A stretch of DNA of 38,779 nt from Ornithomonoglobus_A sp045537455 (GCA_045537455.1 JAZSPM010000191.1:1-38779); one strand, 5' to 3'; shown: positions 1 through 8,216, counted from the first letter of the stretch. Translations and numbers: made by a program. Notes: generated from the sequence alone by a model not told the origin.

Positions 1-389
1 TACTTGTACTTATTGAAAATCATGATGTTAGAATAGAACCAAGCCCTGCGGCAGTAAAAAGAATGCTTGCAAAAACGGGAGTTGAATTATTTAAAAAGCT
101 TATGCTTTTACAGCTTGCTGATAATAAGGCTAAAAGCGAAGAATGTTATAAAGAAAAGAAGATAAAAATAGAAACAGTTATAAAAATCTATGAAAATGTT
201 ATATCTTCAAATGAGCCGTATCGTGTAAGCGATTTGATGATAAACGGAAAAGACCTTCTTAAAAGCGGATATAAGCCCGGACGTGCCGTTGGTGATACGC
301 TTAAAGCTCTTGTTGATGAGGTTATAATAAATCCGTCATTAAATAACAGGATGTATCTTTTAAAAAGAGCTGAAGAAATGAAAAAATAA
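1..389 (+). CDS. cca: CCA tRNA nucleotidyltransferase, C-terminal part (5' truncated by window)
   Basis: The reading frame is open from base 3 and ends at 389; the true start lies upstream of the window. This enzyme adds or repairs the CCA end of tRNAs in the cytoplasm. Only about 128 C-terminal residues are visible. They match the tail of the HD-containing bacterial poly(A) polymerase/CCA-adding family: an 'RIEPSPAAVKRML' stretch, a charged helical segment, then 'INGKDLLKSGYKPGRAVGD' and a final helix that in the family reads like 'LLEEVLDNPELNNRE'. The nucleotidyltransferase head is not in the window, so the assignment rests on the tail only. The gene converges on the serpin gene, and a palindromic element fills the gap between them. 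Confidence 0.8.
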   Translation, partial: LVLIENHDVRIEPSPAAVKRMLAKTGVELFKKLMLLQLADNKAKSEECYKEKKIKIETVIKIYENVISSNEPYRVSDLMINGKDLLKSGYKPGRAVGDTLKALVDEVIINPSLNNRMYLLKRAEEMKK

Positions 390-525
390 GGGGCTGTAAA
401 AAAGTCAGAATTGAGGTTCGTCGAAAATCGCCGAACCCTACAATTTGTATCATAGACAATAAGCTGTGATATATTGTAGGGAATGGCGCTTGCCGACATT
501 CCGAAACCGACTTTTTTACAGCCTC
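390..525. repeat. MITE-like palindromic element with 17-bp terminal inverted repeats
   Basis: The ends are near-perfect inverted repeats of 17 bases (390-406 GGGGCTGTAAAAAAGTC; 509-525 its complement with one change). Inside are two oppositely oriented units, 415-443 and 473-503. Each starts ATTGTAGGG and runs straight into its own small hairpin (ggttcg/cgaacc and ggaatg/cattcc). The CTACAAT and ATTGTAG sequences can also pair with each other, so the whole can fold as a multi-arm cruciform. It fills the gap between two convergent genes. It has no coding capacity. I see no clear target-site duplication. Confidence 0.6.
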
Positions 526-533
526 TTTGCTTG

Positions 534-2285
534 TTATTCTGCAAATGCGTATCTGCCCATAAACAGAATTTCATTATGTACGGTGTCTTTGATTACAAAA
601 GTAAAAGGCTTGTTTAGCTTAACTTCTATAGGCTTTGGAGGAGCGGCGGTGGTTCCGCCAGCAAGAGCTGTAACAGCTGCTGCCTCAGTTCCTTTTTCGT
701 TAACATCTATGTATGTCTTGTGCAGGACATCCGAAATCCACATTGAATCTTTTGTAAACATAGGCTTGAATCGTGCAGAACCGTCTGTTTTGAATGCTTC
801 TGTAATTCCCATGCTATTTAAAATATCATTAAGCTTTTCAGCGTATTCAAATTTAAACTTAGGCATGGAAAGCTGTATAAATTGTGATTTAAAATCAGCT
901 GTATTTATAAGTGACTGAATATTCTGAACATTATCGTCGTGCAGTAAAACATACATACTCATCCAGATATTTGTGGTTTCTTTGATAGTTTCGCCGTTTT
1001 CATCTGTTTTGAATGAAACACGCTTATACGGTAATTCTATAATTTCAGTGCCGTTTACGTTTGTATAATTATAATAGCCTGTATTGTTCATAAAATCAGT
1101 TTTAGATTCTGAACCGTCACCGTTGGTGAAGGTATCTTTTTTTGTTGCACCCTCACTGAAATCATTCTGCCAGGAGGCTTTAAAATACACAGCGTTTACA
1201 AGCATTGCGGTAAAGTCATTACTGTTAATAATTGACGGTATCTTACCATTTGTTTTTTCATTAGCCCATTTGTTTATCTTATTAACTGCATTTTGGTTAT
1301 CTACAGTATTTGATTCTGCATTATAAAACTCAGTCATTTTATCGCTGTATTTTTGATTAAACTGCTGAGAAGTTCTGTCTTTATTCAGCCATATGGAGTT
1401 TGCTATATTAACCTGCATAAAATCGGTTTCCTGGTATGCTTTTATAAGAGTTTTTGCTTTTTTATTAAATCTGTCAAGGTTATTAAGAGTGTCAGCTTCG
1501 TCAATTCCTATTGTATTTAAAATTTCTTCCTTGGTTGTACCGTCTGCTCCGTTTGCTGTAAGAGCAAGTGCCATTTTAATTGAAAGAGGAGAAAACATAT
1601 AATTTTTATCTTTTGGCATATATTTGTTGAGCTTGTCTTCAAAGGTGTCTGCGTTTTCTAAAACGAAATTCATGACCTTATCGTATAATCTCATTAATAC
1701 AACCACAGCTTCTTCAAGCGTAAGTGTTTTCTTTGGCATGAAGTCCGTACCATTGCCTTTCATCAGCCCCATGTTACATACAATTTGAATTTGTTCTGAT
1801 GCCCAGTCTGAAATTTCGGATGAATCATTAAAAATAAAGTATAATTCCGTAACAGCAATACTGTTATCGCTTATATATCCTGCCATACGGCATAGTATGG
1901 TTGCGGCTTCTTCGCGGGTGAGAGTATCCTGCGGAGCAAAGGTATCTTCGCTTTTTCCGTCGATTATCCCCATAAGATTCAATGCAACTGCTTTTTCATC
2001 GGTTGTGTCAGTAAACGGCGACTCTCCTCCAAATCCGCCCTTGTAAGCTTCAGCCTTGCCGGCTTTGTCAACTACATTAAATGCAAGCTCGCAGAATTGT
2101 TGACGTGTAATCGGTACAAACCATTTATGTGAGAATACATCAGGTAAAAATTCTCCGGTTGCACGACTTATGTAATCGAACGCCCATTTGCTTGGAGCGG
2201 CACTTGCTCCTGAGCCTTCTGCGAATACGGGAACGGATGCGAGCATCATTATCGTACATAAAATACCGCTTATAAGTTTTTTCAT
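534..2285 (-). CDS. Secreted SLH-domain serpin (serine protease inhibitor)
   Basis: A predicted exported, wall-anchored protease inhibitor of 583 residues. The N-terminus is a signal peptide (MKK, hydrophobic core, 'VPVFAEG'). About three S-layer-homology repeats follow (roughly residues 30-205, with 'LTREEAATILCRMAGY' and 'LTLEEAVVVLMRLYD'). A complete serpin fold then runs to the end ('FSPLSIKMALALTANGADG', 'VNAVYFKASWQNDF', 'NKPFTFVIKDTVHNEILFMG'). The hinge 'EKGTEAAAVTA' has the small residues expected of an inhibitory serpin. The scissile bond should fall near 'GGTTAAPP', which hints at a target protease preferring small residues. I chose the ATG at 2285, not 2294, because AAGGA then lies 9 bases upstream; from 2294 the motif would touch the start codon. 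SLH domains bind secondary wall polymers, so it should sit at the cell surface. Confidence 0.9.
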   Translation of the reverse strand: MKKLISGILCTIMMLASVPVFAEGSGASAAPSKWAFDYISRATGEFLPDVFSHKWFVPITRQQFCELAFNVVDKAGKAEAYKGGFGGESPFTDTTDEKAVALNLMGIIDGKSEDTFAPQDTLTREEAATILCRMAGYISDNSIAVTELYFIFNDSSEISDWASEQIQIVCNMGLMKGNGTDFMPKKTLTLEEAVVVLMRLYDKVMNFVLENADTFEDKLNKYMPKDKNYMFSPLSIKMALALTANGADGTTKEEILNTIGIDEADTLNNLDRFNKKAKTLIKAYQETDFMQVNIANSIWLNKDRTSQQFNQKYSDKMTEFYNAESNTVDNQNAVNKINKWANEKTNGKIPSIINSNDFTAMLVNAVYFKASWQNDFSEGATKKDTFTNGDGSESKTDFMNNTGYYNYTNVNGTEIIELPYKRVSFKTDENGETIKETTNIWMSMYVLLHDDNVQNIQSLINTADFKSQFIQLSMPKFKFEYAEKLNDILNSMGITEAFKTDGSARFKPMFTKDSMWISDVLHKTYIDVNEKGTEAAAVTALAGGTTAAPPKPIEVKLNKPFTFVIKDTVHNEILFMGRYAFAE

Positions 2286-2322
2286 AAAAATCATTCCTTT
2301 CTTGTTTATTCTTGTTAATTAT

Positions 2323-2351
2323 ATTATATCATATAAACAAAAACGATTCAA
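2323..2351 (-). promoter_or_regulatory. Promoter of the serpin gene
   Basis: On the minus strand there is a -35 box TTGAAT (2346-2351), 17 bases, then TATAAT (2323-2328). The -35 box lies inside the right arm of the glnN terminator hairpin (2341-2372), so the two signals overlap. Confidence 0.55.
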
Positions 2352-2372
2352 CCCTTTCGGATTAAATCGTTT
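2338..2372 (-). terminator. Rho-independent terminator of glnN
   Basis: On the minus strand AAACGATT...AATCGTTT encloses a second stem TCC-GAAA-GGG with a GNRA-type loop, followed by TTTTTGTTT. It begins 7 bases after the glnN stop codon. Confidence 0.8.
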
Positions 2373-2378
2373 GAATTA

Positions 2379-4460
2379 TTAGATATAATATAATAAATCT
2401 GTATAAGTCGGGAATGGCCAGTAATCCTTTGAAACCATAGTTTCAAGAGTATCTGCAACGGCACGTGCCGCATTCATTGCAGGAATAACTGTGTCATTAT
2501 AGTATAATGCTGTTTCAAGAACATTGTCGTTTGCAGGGATGTGAGCCGCTATATCGTCAAGCACATCTGTTTTTTCTATCAAATCCTCTGTAAGCTGTGA
2601 TAGTGTCTGTGCTTTTGATTTTTCGTTCGGAACCTTTATGCCGATTGATTCTTTTTTTGCAATATCGTCCACTATGAAGCTTGTGTATGAAATGCAGGCA
2701 GGGAGAATTTCCTGCTTTAGCATTTCGATTGATGCAAGCATTTCGATATGCACTGTCTTTGAATAATCTTCAATCATGATTTCGGTTCTTGTTTGTGTTT
2801 CAAGCGGAGTAAATACATTGTGTTTTTCAAACAAGGCGATTGATTTTTCAGATGCAAAGTGGGGAAGTGCTTCAACAGATGTTCTCAAGTGAGGAAGCCC
2901 TCTTTTCTTTGCTTCTTCTATCCATTCTTCACTGTAGCCGTTACCGTTGAATAAGATTCTGCGGTGCTTTTTGAAGGTATCTACAACAATTTCCATAGCT
3001 GCTGAATTTACGTCATCTACTTTTTCAAGAATATCTGCAAACTGTGACAGTGATTCAGCCACGATTGTGTTTATAATAATGTTTATACCGGCTGCTGACT
3101 GTGATGAACCCGGCATTCTGAACTCAAAACGGTTTCCGGTGAATGCAAAAGGTGAGGTTCTGTTTCTGTCAGTGGTATCTTTTTTCAGTACAGGCAAAGT
3201 GTCAACGCCTGTTTCGAGATACGTTGTATTTCCTGAATCTGATTTTTCGCCGTCAGCAAGGCTGTTGACTATATTTTCAAGCTGTTCGCCAAGATATATT
3301 GAAACAATGGCAGGAGGTGCTTCATGACCGCCCAAACGGTGGTCATTACCGGCAGTCGCAACACCTACACGTAAAATTTCTGCATAATCGTCCACAGCTT
3401 TAATAACCGCTGCAAGGAATAAAAGGAACTGAGTGTTTGAAGCAGGGTCTTTTCCCGGCTTTAATAAATTTTCTCCGTCAGAAGTTCCGATTGACCAGTT
3501 GTTATGCTTACCTGAACCGTTGATGCCCTCGTATGGCTTTTCATGGAGCAAGCACACAAGTCCGTGATGACTCGCAACCTTTTTTAGAACCTCCATTGTC
3601 AGCTGATTGTGGTCTGTTGCAATGTTTGTTGTTGAGAAAATCGGAGCAACCTCGTGCTGTGCAGGTGCTGCCTCGTTGTGCTTTGTTTTGCTGTAAACAC
3701 CAAGCTTCCAAAGCTCCTCGTCAACCTCTTTCATGAATGCTGAAACACGTTCTTTAAGCTGACCGAAATAGTGGTGATCCATTTCCTGACCTTTTGCGGG
3801 TGATGCACCGAATAATGTTCTTCCTGTAAGAACCAAATCCTTACGCTTTTTCCAAAGCTCCTTATCTACAAGAAAATATTCCTGCTCAGGTCCTAAATAA
3901 GAGATAACTCTTGACGGAGCTTTGCCAAAGCAGTAAAGAACTCTTTTTGCTTCCTTTGAAACTGCATCTATTGAACGAAGGAGCGGAGTCTTTTTATCAA
4001 GAACTTCACCTGTGTATGAGATGAACGACGTCGGAATACACAGTGAATCGTCCTTTATGAAAGCATATGAAGTTGGATCCCATGTTGTATAGCCCCTTGC
4101 TTCAAAGGTTGAACGCAGTCCGCCGGAAGGGAAGGATGAAGCGTCGGGCTCACCCATAACAAGGTTCTTTCCTGAAAATTCATTGATTACCATGCCCTCG
4201 CCGTTTGGCTGAATGAAAGCATCATGCTTTTCCGCAGTAACTCCTGTCATTGGCTGGAACCAATGAGTGTAGTGTGTACAGCCGTTTTCGATTGCCCAGT
4301 CTTTCATTGCGTTTGCAACAACGTCAGCAACTTTTTGGTCAAGCGGAGTACCTTCGTTGATTGTCATAAGAAGTGACGCATACGTTCCTTTAGGGAGACG
4401 TGCTTTCATCGTAGGCAGATTAAAAACCTTGCTTCCGAATATTTCCGATACATTGCTCAT
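2379..4460 (-). CDS. glnN: Glutamine synthetase, type III
   Basis: A cytoplasmic ATP-dependent enzyme that makes glutamine from glutamate and ammonium. The 693-residue length and sequence are those of the type III (GSIII, GlnN) family, much longer than GSI. Visible signatures include 'FQPMTGVTAEKHDAF', 'GPEQEYFLVD', 'GSGKHNNWSIGT', 'AGNDHRLGGHEAPPA' and 'FAFTGNRFEFRMPGSSQS'. The last four carry the conserved glutamate, histidine and arginine residues of the active site. AAAGGAG lies 13 bases upstream of the ATG. The gene stands alone. Its promoter is about 100 bases upstream and a terminator hairpin lies between promoter and start codon, so expression is probably controlled by attenuation. 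It has its own terminator downstream. Confidence 0.97.
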   Translation of the reverse strand: MSNVSEIFGSKVFNLPTMKARLPKGTYASLLMTINEGTPLDQKVADVVANAMKDWAIENGCTHYTHWFQPMTGVTAEKHDAFIQPNGEGMVINEFSGKNLVMGEPDASSFPSGGLRSTFEARGYTTWDPTSYAFIKDDSLCIPTSFISYTGEVLDKKTPLLRSIDAVSKEAKRVLYCFGKAPSRVISYLGPEQEYFLVDKELWKKRKDLVLTGRTLFGASPAKGQEMDHHYFGQLKERVSAFMKEVDEELWKLGVYSKTKHNEAAPAQHEVAPIFSTTNIATDHNQLTMEVLKKVASHHGLVCLLHEKPYEGINGSGKHNNWSIGTSDGENLLKPGKDPASNTQFLLFLAAVIKAVDDYAEILRVGVATAGNDHRLGGHEAPPAIVSIYLGEQLENIVNSLADGEKSDSGNTTYLETGVDTLPVLKKDTTDRNRTSPFAFTGNRFEFRMPGSSQSAAGINIIINTIVAESLSQFADILEKVDDVNSAAMEIVVDTFKKHRRILFNGNGYSEEWIEEAKKRGLPHLRTSVEALPHFASEKSIALFEKHNVFTPLETQTRTEIMIEDYSKTVHIEMLASIEMLKQEILPACISYTSFIVDDIAKKESIGIKVPNEKSKAQTLSQLTEDLIEKTDVLDDIAAHIPANDNVLETALYYNDTVIPAMNAARAVADTLETMVSKDYWPFPTYTDLLYYI

Positions 4461-4501
4461 ATTGAACTTGCTCCTTTCAGAATTACAATCGTATTTTTAT
4501 G

Positions 4502-4535
4502 AAAAAAGGGTATTTTATGTAATATAAAACACCCT
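4502..4535 (-). terminator. Leader terminator (candidate attenuator) upstream of glnN
   Basis: On the minus strand GGGTGTTTTAT...ATAAAATACCC forms an almost fully paired hairpin (4507-4533 or so) followed directly by six T. It lies about 25 bases after the predicted transcript start and about 40 bases before the glnN ATG. A read-through mechanism is therefore needed for glnN to be expressed from this promoter. Confidence 0.7.
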
Positions 4536-4564
4536 GTCTTATGTTTATTTTTCATCCAATATTT

Positions 4565-4592
4565 ATTATACCACGAATTCCGAAAAAGTCAA
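4565..4592 (-). promoter_or_regulatory. Promoter of glnN
   Basis: On the minus strand TTGACT (4587-4592), 16 bases, then a consensus TATAAT (4565-4570). The transcript would start near 4557-4558. Confidence 0.75.
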
Positions 4593-4865
4593 TATACATT
4601 TTATAGAATTAATAAATTTAATGAAAAAATAATATTTATGCGTTGAAAATCTCCGCTTTTTCTGTTGATTCCGATAAATTATTTCAATGAGTTTGTAATT
4701 ATAGTTACTATTTTTGGAGTCTGAAACAATGTTCTGTGCGAAATCTCAATAAAAAACTATTCCACAAAAAATAAAGTTATAGATAATTTTCTTCATGGTT
4801 GACAATTTCTTCTTAATGTGTTAAAATAAATCTGTATGTAAAAATGCAGAAAGTGGGAAATATTC
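4593..4865. promoter_or_regulatory. Gap between divergent glnN and MBOAT operon, with the MBOAT promoter
   Basis: The only clear signal for the rightward operon is a promoter at 4799-4827: TTGACA (4799-4804), 17 bases, TAAAAT (4822-4827). About 200 bases between the two promoters are AT-rich with no feature I can support. The ribosome binding site before 4866 is weak (AGTGGGA). Confidence 0.7.
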
Positions 4866-6272
4866 ATGATATTTTCATCATATAAATTCATATTCCTGTT
4901 CTTTCCGATAGTGTTTGGAGTTTACAGCGTATTCCGCAAAATGGAAAAAGTTACATGGATGAAGGTGTGGCTTGCGGTTTCGTCGCTGTTCTTTTATGGC
5001 TTCGGGGACTGGAGATTTTTTCCTATACTGTTGTTTACGGCAGTATATAATTTTGGTATAAGCTATTTACTGCAAAAGGATATGAAAAAGCCCGTTAAAA
5101 TATTGCTTATGATATTGGGGCTTGCAGAAAATTTAGGCTTATTATTCTATTTTAAATACAGAAATTTCTTTTTTGAAAATATAAATATGCTACTCGGTAC
5201 GGATGTCCCGATGCTTAAAATTATATTACCACTCGGTATTTCATTCTATACGTTCCAGATAATATCATATCTGGCGGATAGCTATTCGGGTGATGCAAAG
5301 GGGTATTCTTTTATAGATTATATGGTTTTTGTGACATTCTTTCCGCAGCTGATTGTAGGTCCTGTAGTGTCACATGATGATATAATGCCTAAGCTTACAA
5401 GAGAGAATTTGCTTAAAATAGACAGTAAAAATATAATGCTTGGTATTTTGCTGTTTTCTATAGGGTGTTTTAAGAAAATTGTAATTGCTGACCCGCTTAT
5501 AACTCATGCACAAGGCTTCTATAATGCGGCAGCGGTTAGCGGCTTAGTTAACTCATGGAGTGCAGTTCTATCATATACCTTTGCATATTATTTTGATTTT
5601 TCAGGATATATTGATATGGCATTGGGCTTGGGGTGGTTCTTTAATATTGATTTGCCTCAGAACTTCAATTCGCCGTATAAGGCAAGGAATTTTGCTGATT
5701 TCTGGCACAGATGGAATATAACGGTATCGAATTTCCTTGAAAATAATATTTTCAGAAATATATTTCATTTCGGAAATGGAAAAATAAAGCTGATATTCGC
5801 TACACTTGTTACGTTTGTGGTATCAGGCTTATGGCACGGTGCAGGCTGGCATTATATATTCTGGGGCTTGGCTAACGGAATACTTGTCTGCTGTGCGAAC
5901 ATGATGACGCTTTGCCGAAAAAGAATGCCGTTCCCGATAGCGTGGGCATTGACGTTCTTTTTCTCAATGCTTGTAAGAGTCCTGTTTGATGCACTGTCAA
6001 CCGCTCAGGCGATACAGGTTTATAAAACGATGTTTACACCTGTTGCAATGAGTGAATTATTAACGCAGTGGACAGCCTATATATCAGATAACAAAAATAT
6101 AATCGCATTGCTGATATTGGGTGCGGTGATAATTTTTGGATTCAAAAATACAGGAGAAATAGCAGAGAATTTTGAACCTAAGCCAAGATATGCTGTGCTT
6201 GCAGGAATACTTATGGCGGTGTCTTTGTTCTGTATGGGAAGCGTATCAAACTTTTTGTATTTCCAATTCTAA
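4866..6272 (+). CDS. MBOAT-family membrane O-acyltransferase (AlgI/DltB-like)
   Basis: A 468-residue polytopic membrane protein with about 10-12 hydrophobic segments. MBOAT proteins pass an acyl group from a cytosolic carrier across the membrane to an extracellular hydroxyl, as AlgI does for alginate and DltB for teichoic acids. Diagnostic motifs are 'LPLGISFYTFQIISYLAD' near 121-138, 'FFPQLIVGPVV' near 158-168, 'FADFWHRWNITVSNFL' near 276-291, and 'SGLWHGAGWHYIFWG' near 320-334 with the invariant catalytic histidine (about His324). It is the first gene of a four-gene operon with an SGNH/CE4 fusion, an ACP and an FkbH-like enzyme, so the donor is probably an acyl-ACP made by the last two. The substrate and acyl group cannot be read from the sequence. 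Confidence 0.92.
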   Translation: MIFSSYKFIFLFFPIVFGVYSVFRKMEKVTWMKVWLAVSSLFFYGFGDWRFFPILLFTAVYNFGISYLLQKDMKKPVKILLMILGLAENLGLLFYFKYRNFFFENINMLLGTDVPMLKIILPLGISFYTFQIISYLADSYSGDAKGYSFIDYMVFVTFFPQLIVGPVVSHDDIMPKLTRENLLKIDSKNIMLGILLFSIGCFKKIVIADPLITHAQGFYNAAAVSGLVNSWSAVLSYTFAYYFDFSGYIDMALGLGWFFNIDLPQNFNSPYKARNFADFWHRWNITVSNFLENNIFRNIFHFGNGKIKLIFATLVTFVVSGLWHGAGWHYIFWGLANGILVCCANMMTLCRKRMPFPIAWALTFFFSMLVRVLFDALSTAQAIQVYKTMFTPVAMSELLTQWTAYISDNKNIIALLILGAVIIFGFKNTGEIAENFEPKPRYAVLAGILMAVSLFCMGSVSNFLYFQF

Positions 6273-6290
6273 AATAAGGAGGGTGACGGC

Positions 6291-8114
6291 TTGAAGCTTA
6301 AAAATTATATAATCATCTTTGTGCTTGCGGCGGCAGTTACGTCAGCGGTTATTGCGGGCTTTAATATAGCTGTTGACCCGTTTGGTGTATTCGGAGATAA
6401 AATTTTTGACCGTTATGCATATAACATGACTCAGAATCCGAGAATTGCAAAAATTAAATATATAGAAAAAAATCATGATAAATATGATTCGTATATCATA
6501 GGAAGCTCAAAAACAAGCTCGTATTCTGTTGAAAAGCTGAATGAATATTACGGTGGAGCAAGCTTCTATAATATGATAATGTATGGCGGAGATTTATACG
6601 ATGCCGAGAAAACCGCCGAATATCTCATAAATAATTATGAAGTGAAAAATATAATTTTAAATATAGGCATTGAAGAAATGTATAAATTCGATTATGAGGA
6701 TGACGCAACAAAGGGGAATCTTCATGCGAAGGTAACGGGCGAAAACTTACCGCTGTTTTATTTGAAATATGCGTTTTTGAACCCTCAGTATTCCATTGAT
6801 AAGCTTACGGCAATGTCTGAAAGGGATTATCTGCCTACTGCCGATGAGGTTTTTGTACCTGAAACGGGAGTGTATGATAAATCAGTAAGAGATGCTGAAG
6901 GTATCTCAGATGTTGACAGCTTTATTAAAAACAATCCTGATTTTTATGTCTACCGTGAGGACGGACGCAGAGGCGAATATATTGACGAAGCGGTTGAATC
7001 GGTGTGCAGAGTTAAGGAGCTTTGTCAAAGTAAAGGTATTGATTTTAAGCTGATAGCCTCACCTGTTTATGAAACTGAAATAGAGGACTATAATTACGAG
7101 GATTTATGTGAGTATTGGCAAAGAATAGCACAGGTGACAGATATTTATGATTTTACGGGATATTCGCCTGTAAGTCAGGACCCAAGATATTTCTATGATG
7201 ATGCACATTTCAGAAACAGTGTAGGGGATATGGTTCTTGCATGGATATTCGGTGATGAAAGCGTATATGTTCCTGACGGCTTTGGTCATATCACAACAAA
7301 AGACAATGCTTATGAGTATGCAAAAAACATATTCACAAAGCCGGAACAGGCTGTAAGCACAGAAAGTAGAAAAATTCCGATTTTGATGTATCATTCTTTA
7401 GGAGAAGAGGATGGCGAAAACGGAATGATAATTTCGCCTGAACGCTTTGAGAGTCATTTGCAGGCATTGCAGGATAACGGATATGAAACAATAAGCTTTA
7501 ATGAATTACGAGCATATGTAAACGAAACCACTGATATTCCTGAAAAATCGGTAATAATAACCTTTGATGACGGTTATCTTTCAAATTATGAATATGCATA
7601 TCCGATTTTACAAAAATACGGTTATAAGGCAACTGTATTTGCAGTAGGTGCTACAATGGGATCAGATACCTATAAGGATACAGGAAATTCAATATATCCG
7701 CATTTTAATTATGAGCAGGCAAAGGAAATGGCGGATGTAATTGATACGCAAAGCCATACCTATGATTTGCACAGAGTTGAAGATTGGGATGAAGAATACC
7801 GTGACGGAGCGTCAAAGCTTGATGGAGAAAGCGACAGAGAGTTTGCGGAGATTTTCAAAGCTGATATATTAAAATCAAAAGATGAAATTATGCAATCAAT
7901 AGGAAATGAGGTGTTTGCACTTTCATATCCTAAGGGGATACATTCAAAGCTTACCGATGCGTGTGTAAGAGAGTGCGGTATTGACGTAACGGTTACTGTA
8001 GAAGACGGTATAAGCACAGTTGTAAAAGGGCTTCCGCAGAGCTTATATAATTTGAAGCGTATTGGAATGTACCCGAATATAGCTGCTGAAAAATTAATTG
8101 AATTAATAAATTAA
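6291..8114 (+). CDS. Membrane-anchored SGNH (AlgJ/DltD-like) and polysaccharide deacetylase (CE4/NodB) fusion
   Basis: A two-domain extracytoplasmic enzyme of 607 residues starting at TTG, with GGAGG about 7 bases upstream. One N-terminal membrane anchor (residues 6-24) is followed by an SGNH-type domain. This has a block I-like 'IIGSSKTSS' (69-77) and a 'DDAHF' block V (303-307), in the style of the DltD/AlgJ partners of MBOAT proteins. From about 360 a complete carbohydrate esterase 4 domain follows: 'IPILMYHSL', metal motif 'TFDDGY' (424-429), 'SHTYDLH' (488-494) with both metal histidines, and 'SYPKG' in place of the usual R-x-P-Y/F-G. The fusion suggests that de-N-acetylation (or other deacylation) of a surface glycan is coupled to its re-acylation. 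It follows the MBOAT gene by 18 bases. Confidence 0.85.
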   Translation: MKLKNYIIIFVLAAAVTSAVIAGFNIAVDPFGVFGDKIFDRYAYNMTQNPRIAKIKYIEKNHDKYDSYIIGSSKTSSYSVEKLNEYYGGASFYNMIMYGGDLYDAEKTAEYLINNYEVKNIILNIGIEEMYKFDYEDDATKGNLHAKVTGENLPLFYLKYAFLNPQYSIDKLTAMSERDYLPTADEVFVPETGVYDKSVRDAEGISDVDSFIKNNPDFYVYREDGRRGEYIDEAVESVCRVKELCQSKGIDFKLIASPVYETEIEDYNYEDLCEYWQRIAQVTDIYDFTGYSPVSQDPRYFYDDAHFRNSVGDMVLAWIFGDESVYVPDGFGHITTKDNAYEYAKNIFTKPEQAVSTESRKIPILMYHSLGEEDGENGMIISPERFESHLQALQDNGYETISFNELRAYVNETTDIPEKSVIITFDDGYLSNYEYAYPILQKYGYKATVFAVGATMGSDTYKDTGNSIYPHFNYEQAKEMADVIDTQSHTYDLHRVEDWDEEYRDGASKLDGESDREFAEIFKADILKSKDEIMQSIGNEVFALSYPKGIHSKLTDACVRECGIDVTVTVEDGISTVVKGLPQSLYNLKRIGMYPNIAAEKLIELIN

Positions 8115-8122
8115 AAATAACA

Positions 8123-8216
8123 GGATTTTGAAAGCCTTTCATATAAGATTACAATCTGTTTTTATCGCGCAACGTAGCGATAGATTGTAATTTTATATGA
8201 ATCGCTTTCAAAATTC
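8123..8216. repeat. 94-bp near-palindromic element inside the operon
   Basis: A long imperfect inverted repeat. GGATTTTGAAAGC (8123-8135) pairs with 8204-8216, a 22-base segment (8136-8157) pairs with 8182-8203, and ATCGC/GCGAT (8164-8168, 8177-8181) caps it. There is no U-tract, so it is not a simple terminator. It may be a small MITE or an RNA processing site that separates the first two genes from the ACP gene, whose ribosome binding site starts at 8230. Confidence 0.65.

Noticed and set aside
390..525. The palindrome as a plain bidirectional terminator.
   Set aside because: It has nested hairpin units and U-runs inside the stem; it may end transcripts, but that does not explain its structure.
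466..918. Plus-strand open frame across the MITE-like element and the serpin 3' end.
   Set aside because: It runs against a clear serpin domain and through the palindrome, with no translation signals.
2947..3327. Long antisense open frame inside glnN.
   Set aside because: It is a mirror of the well-conserved glnN coding frame, with no ribosome binding site and no family match.
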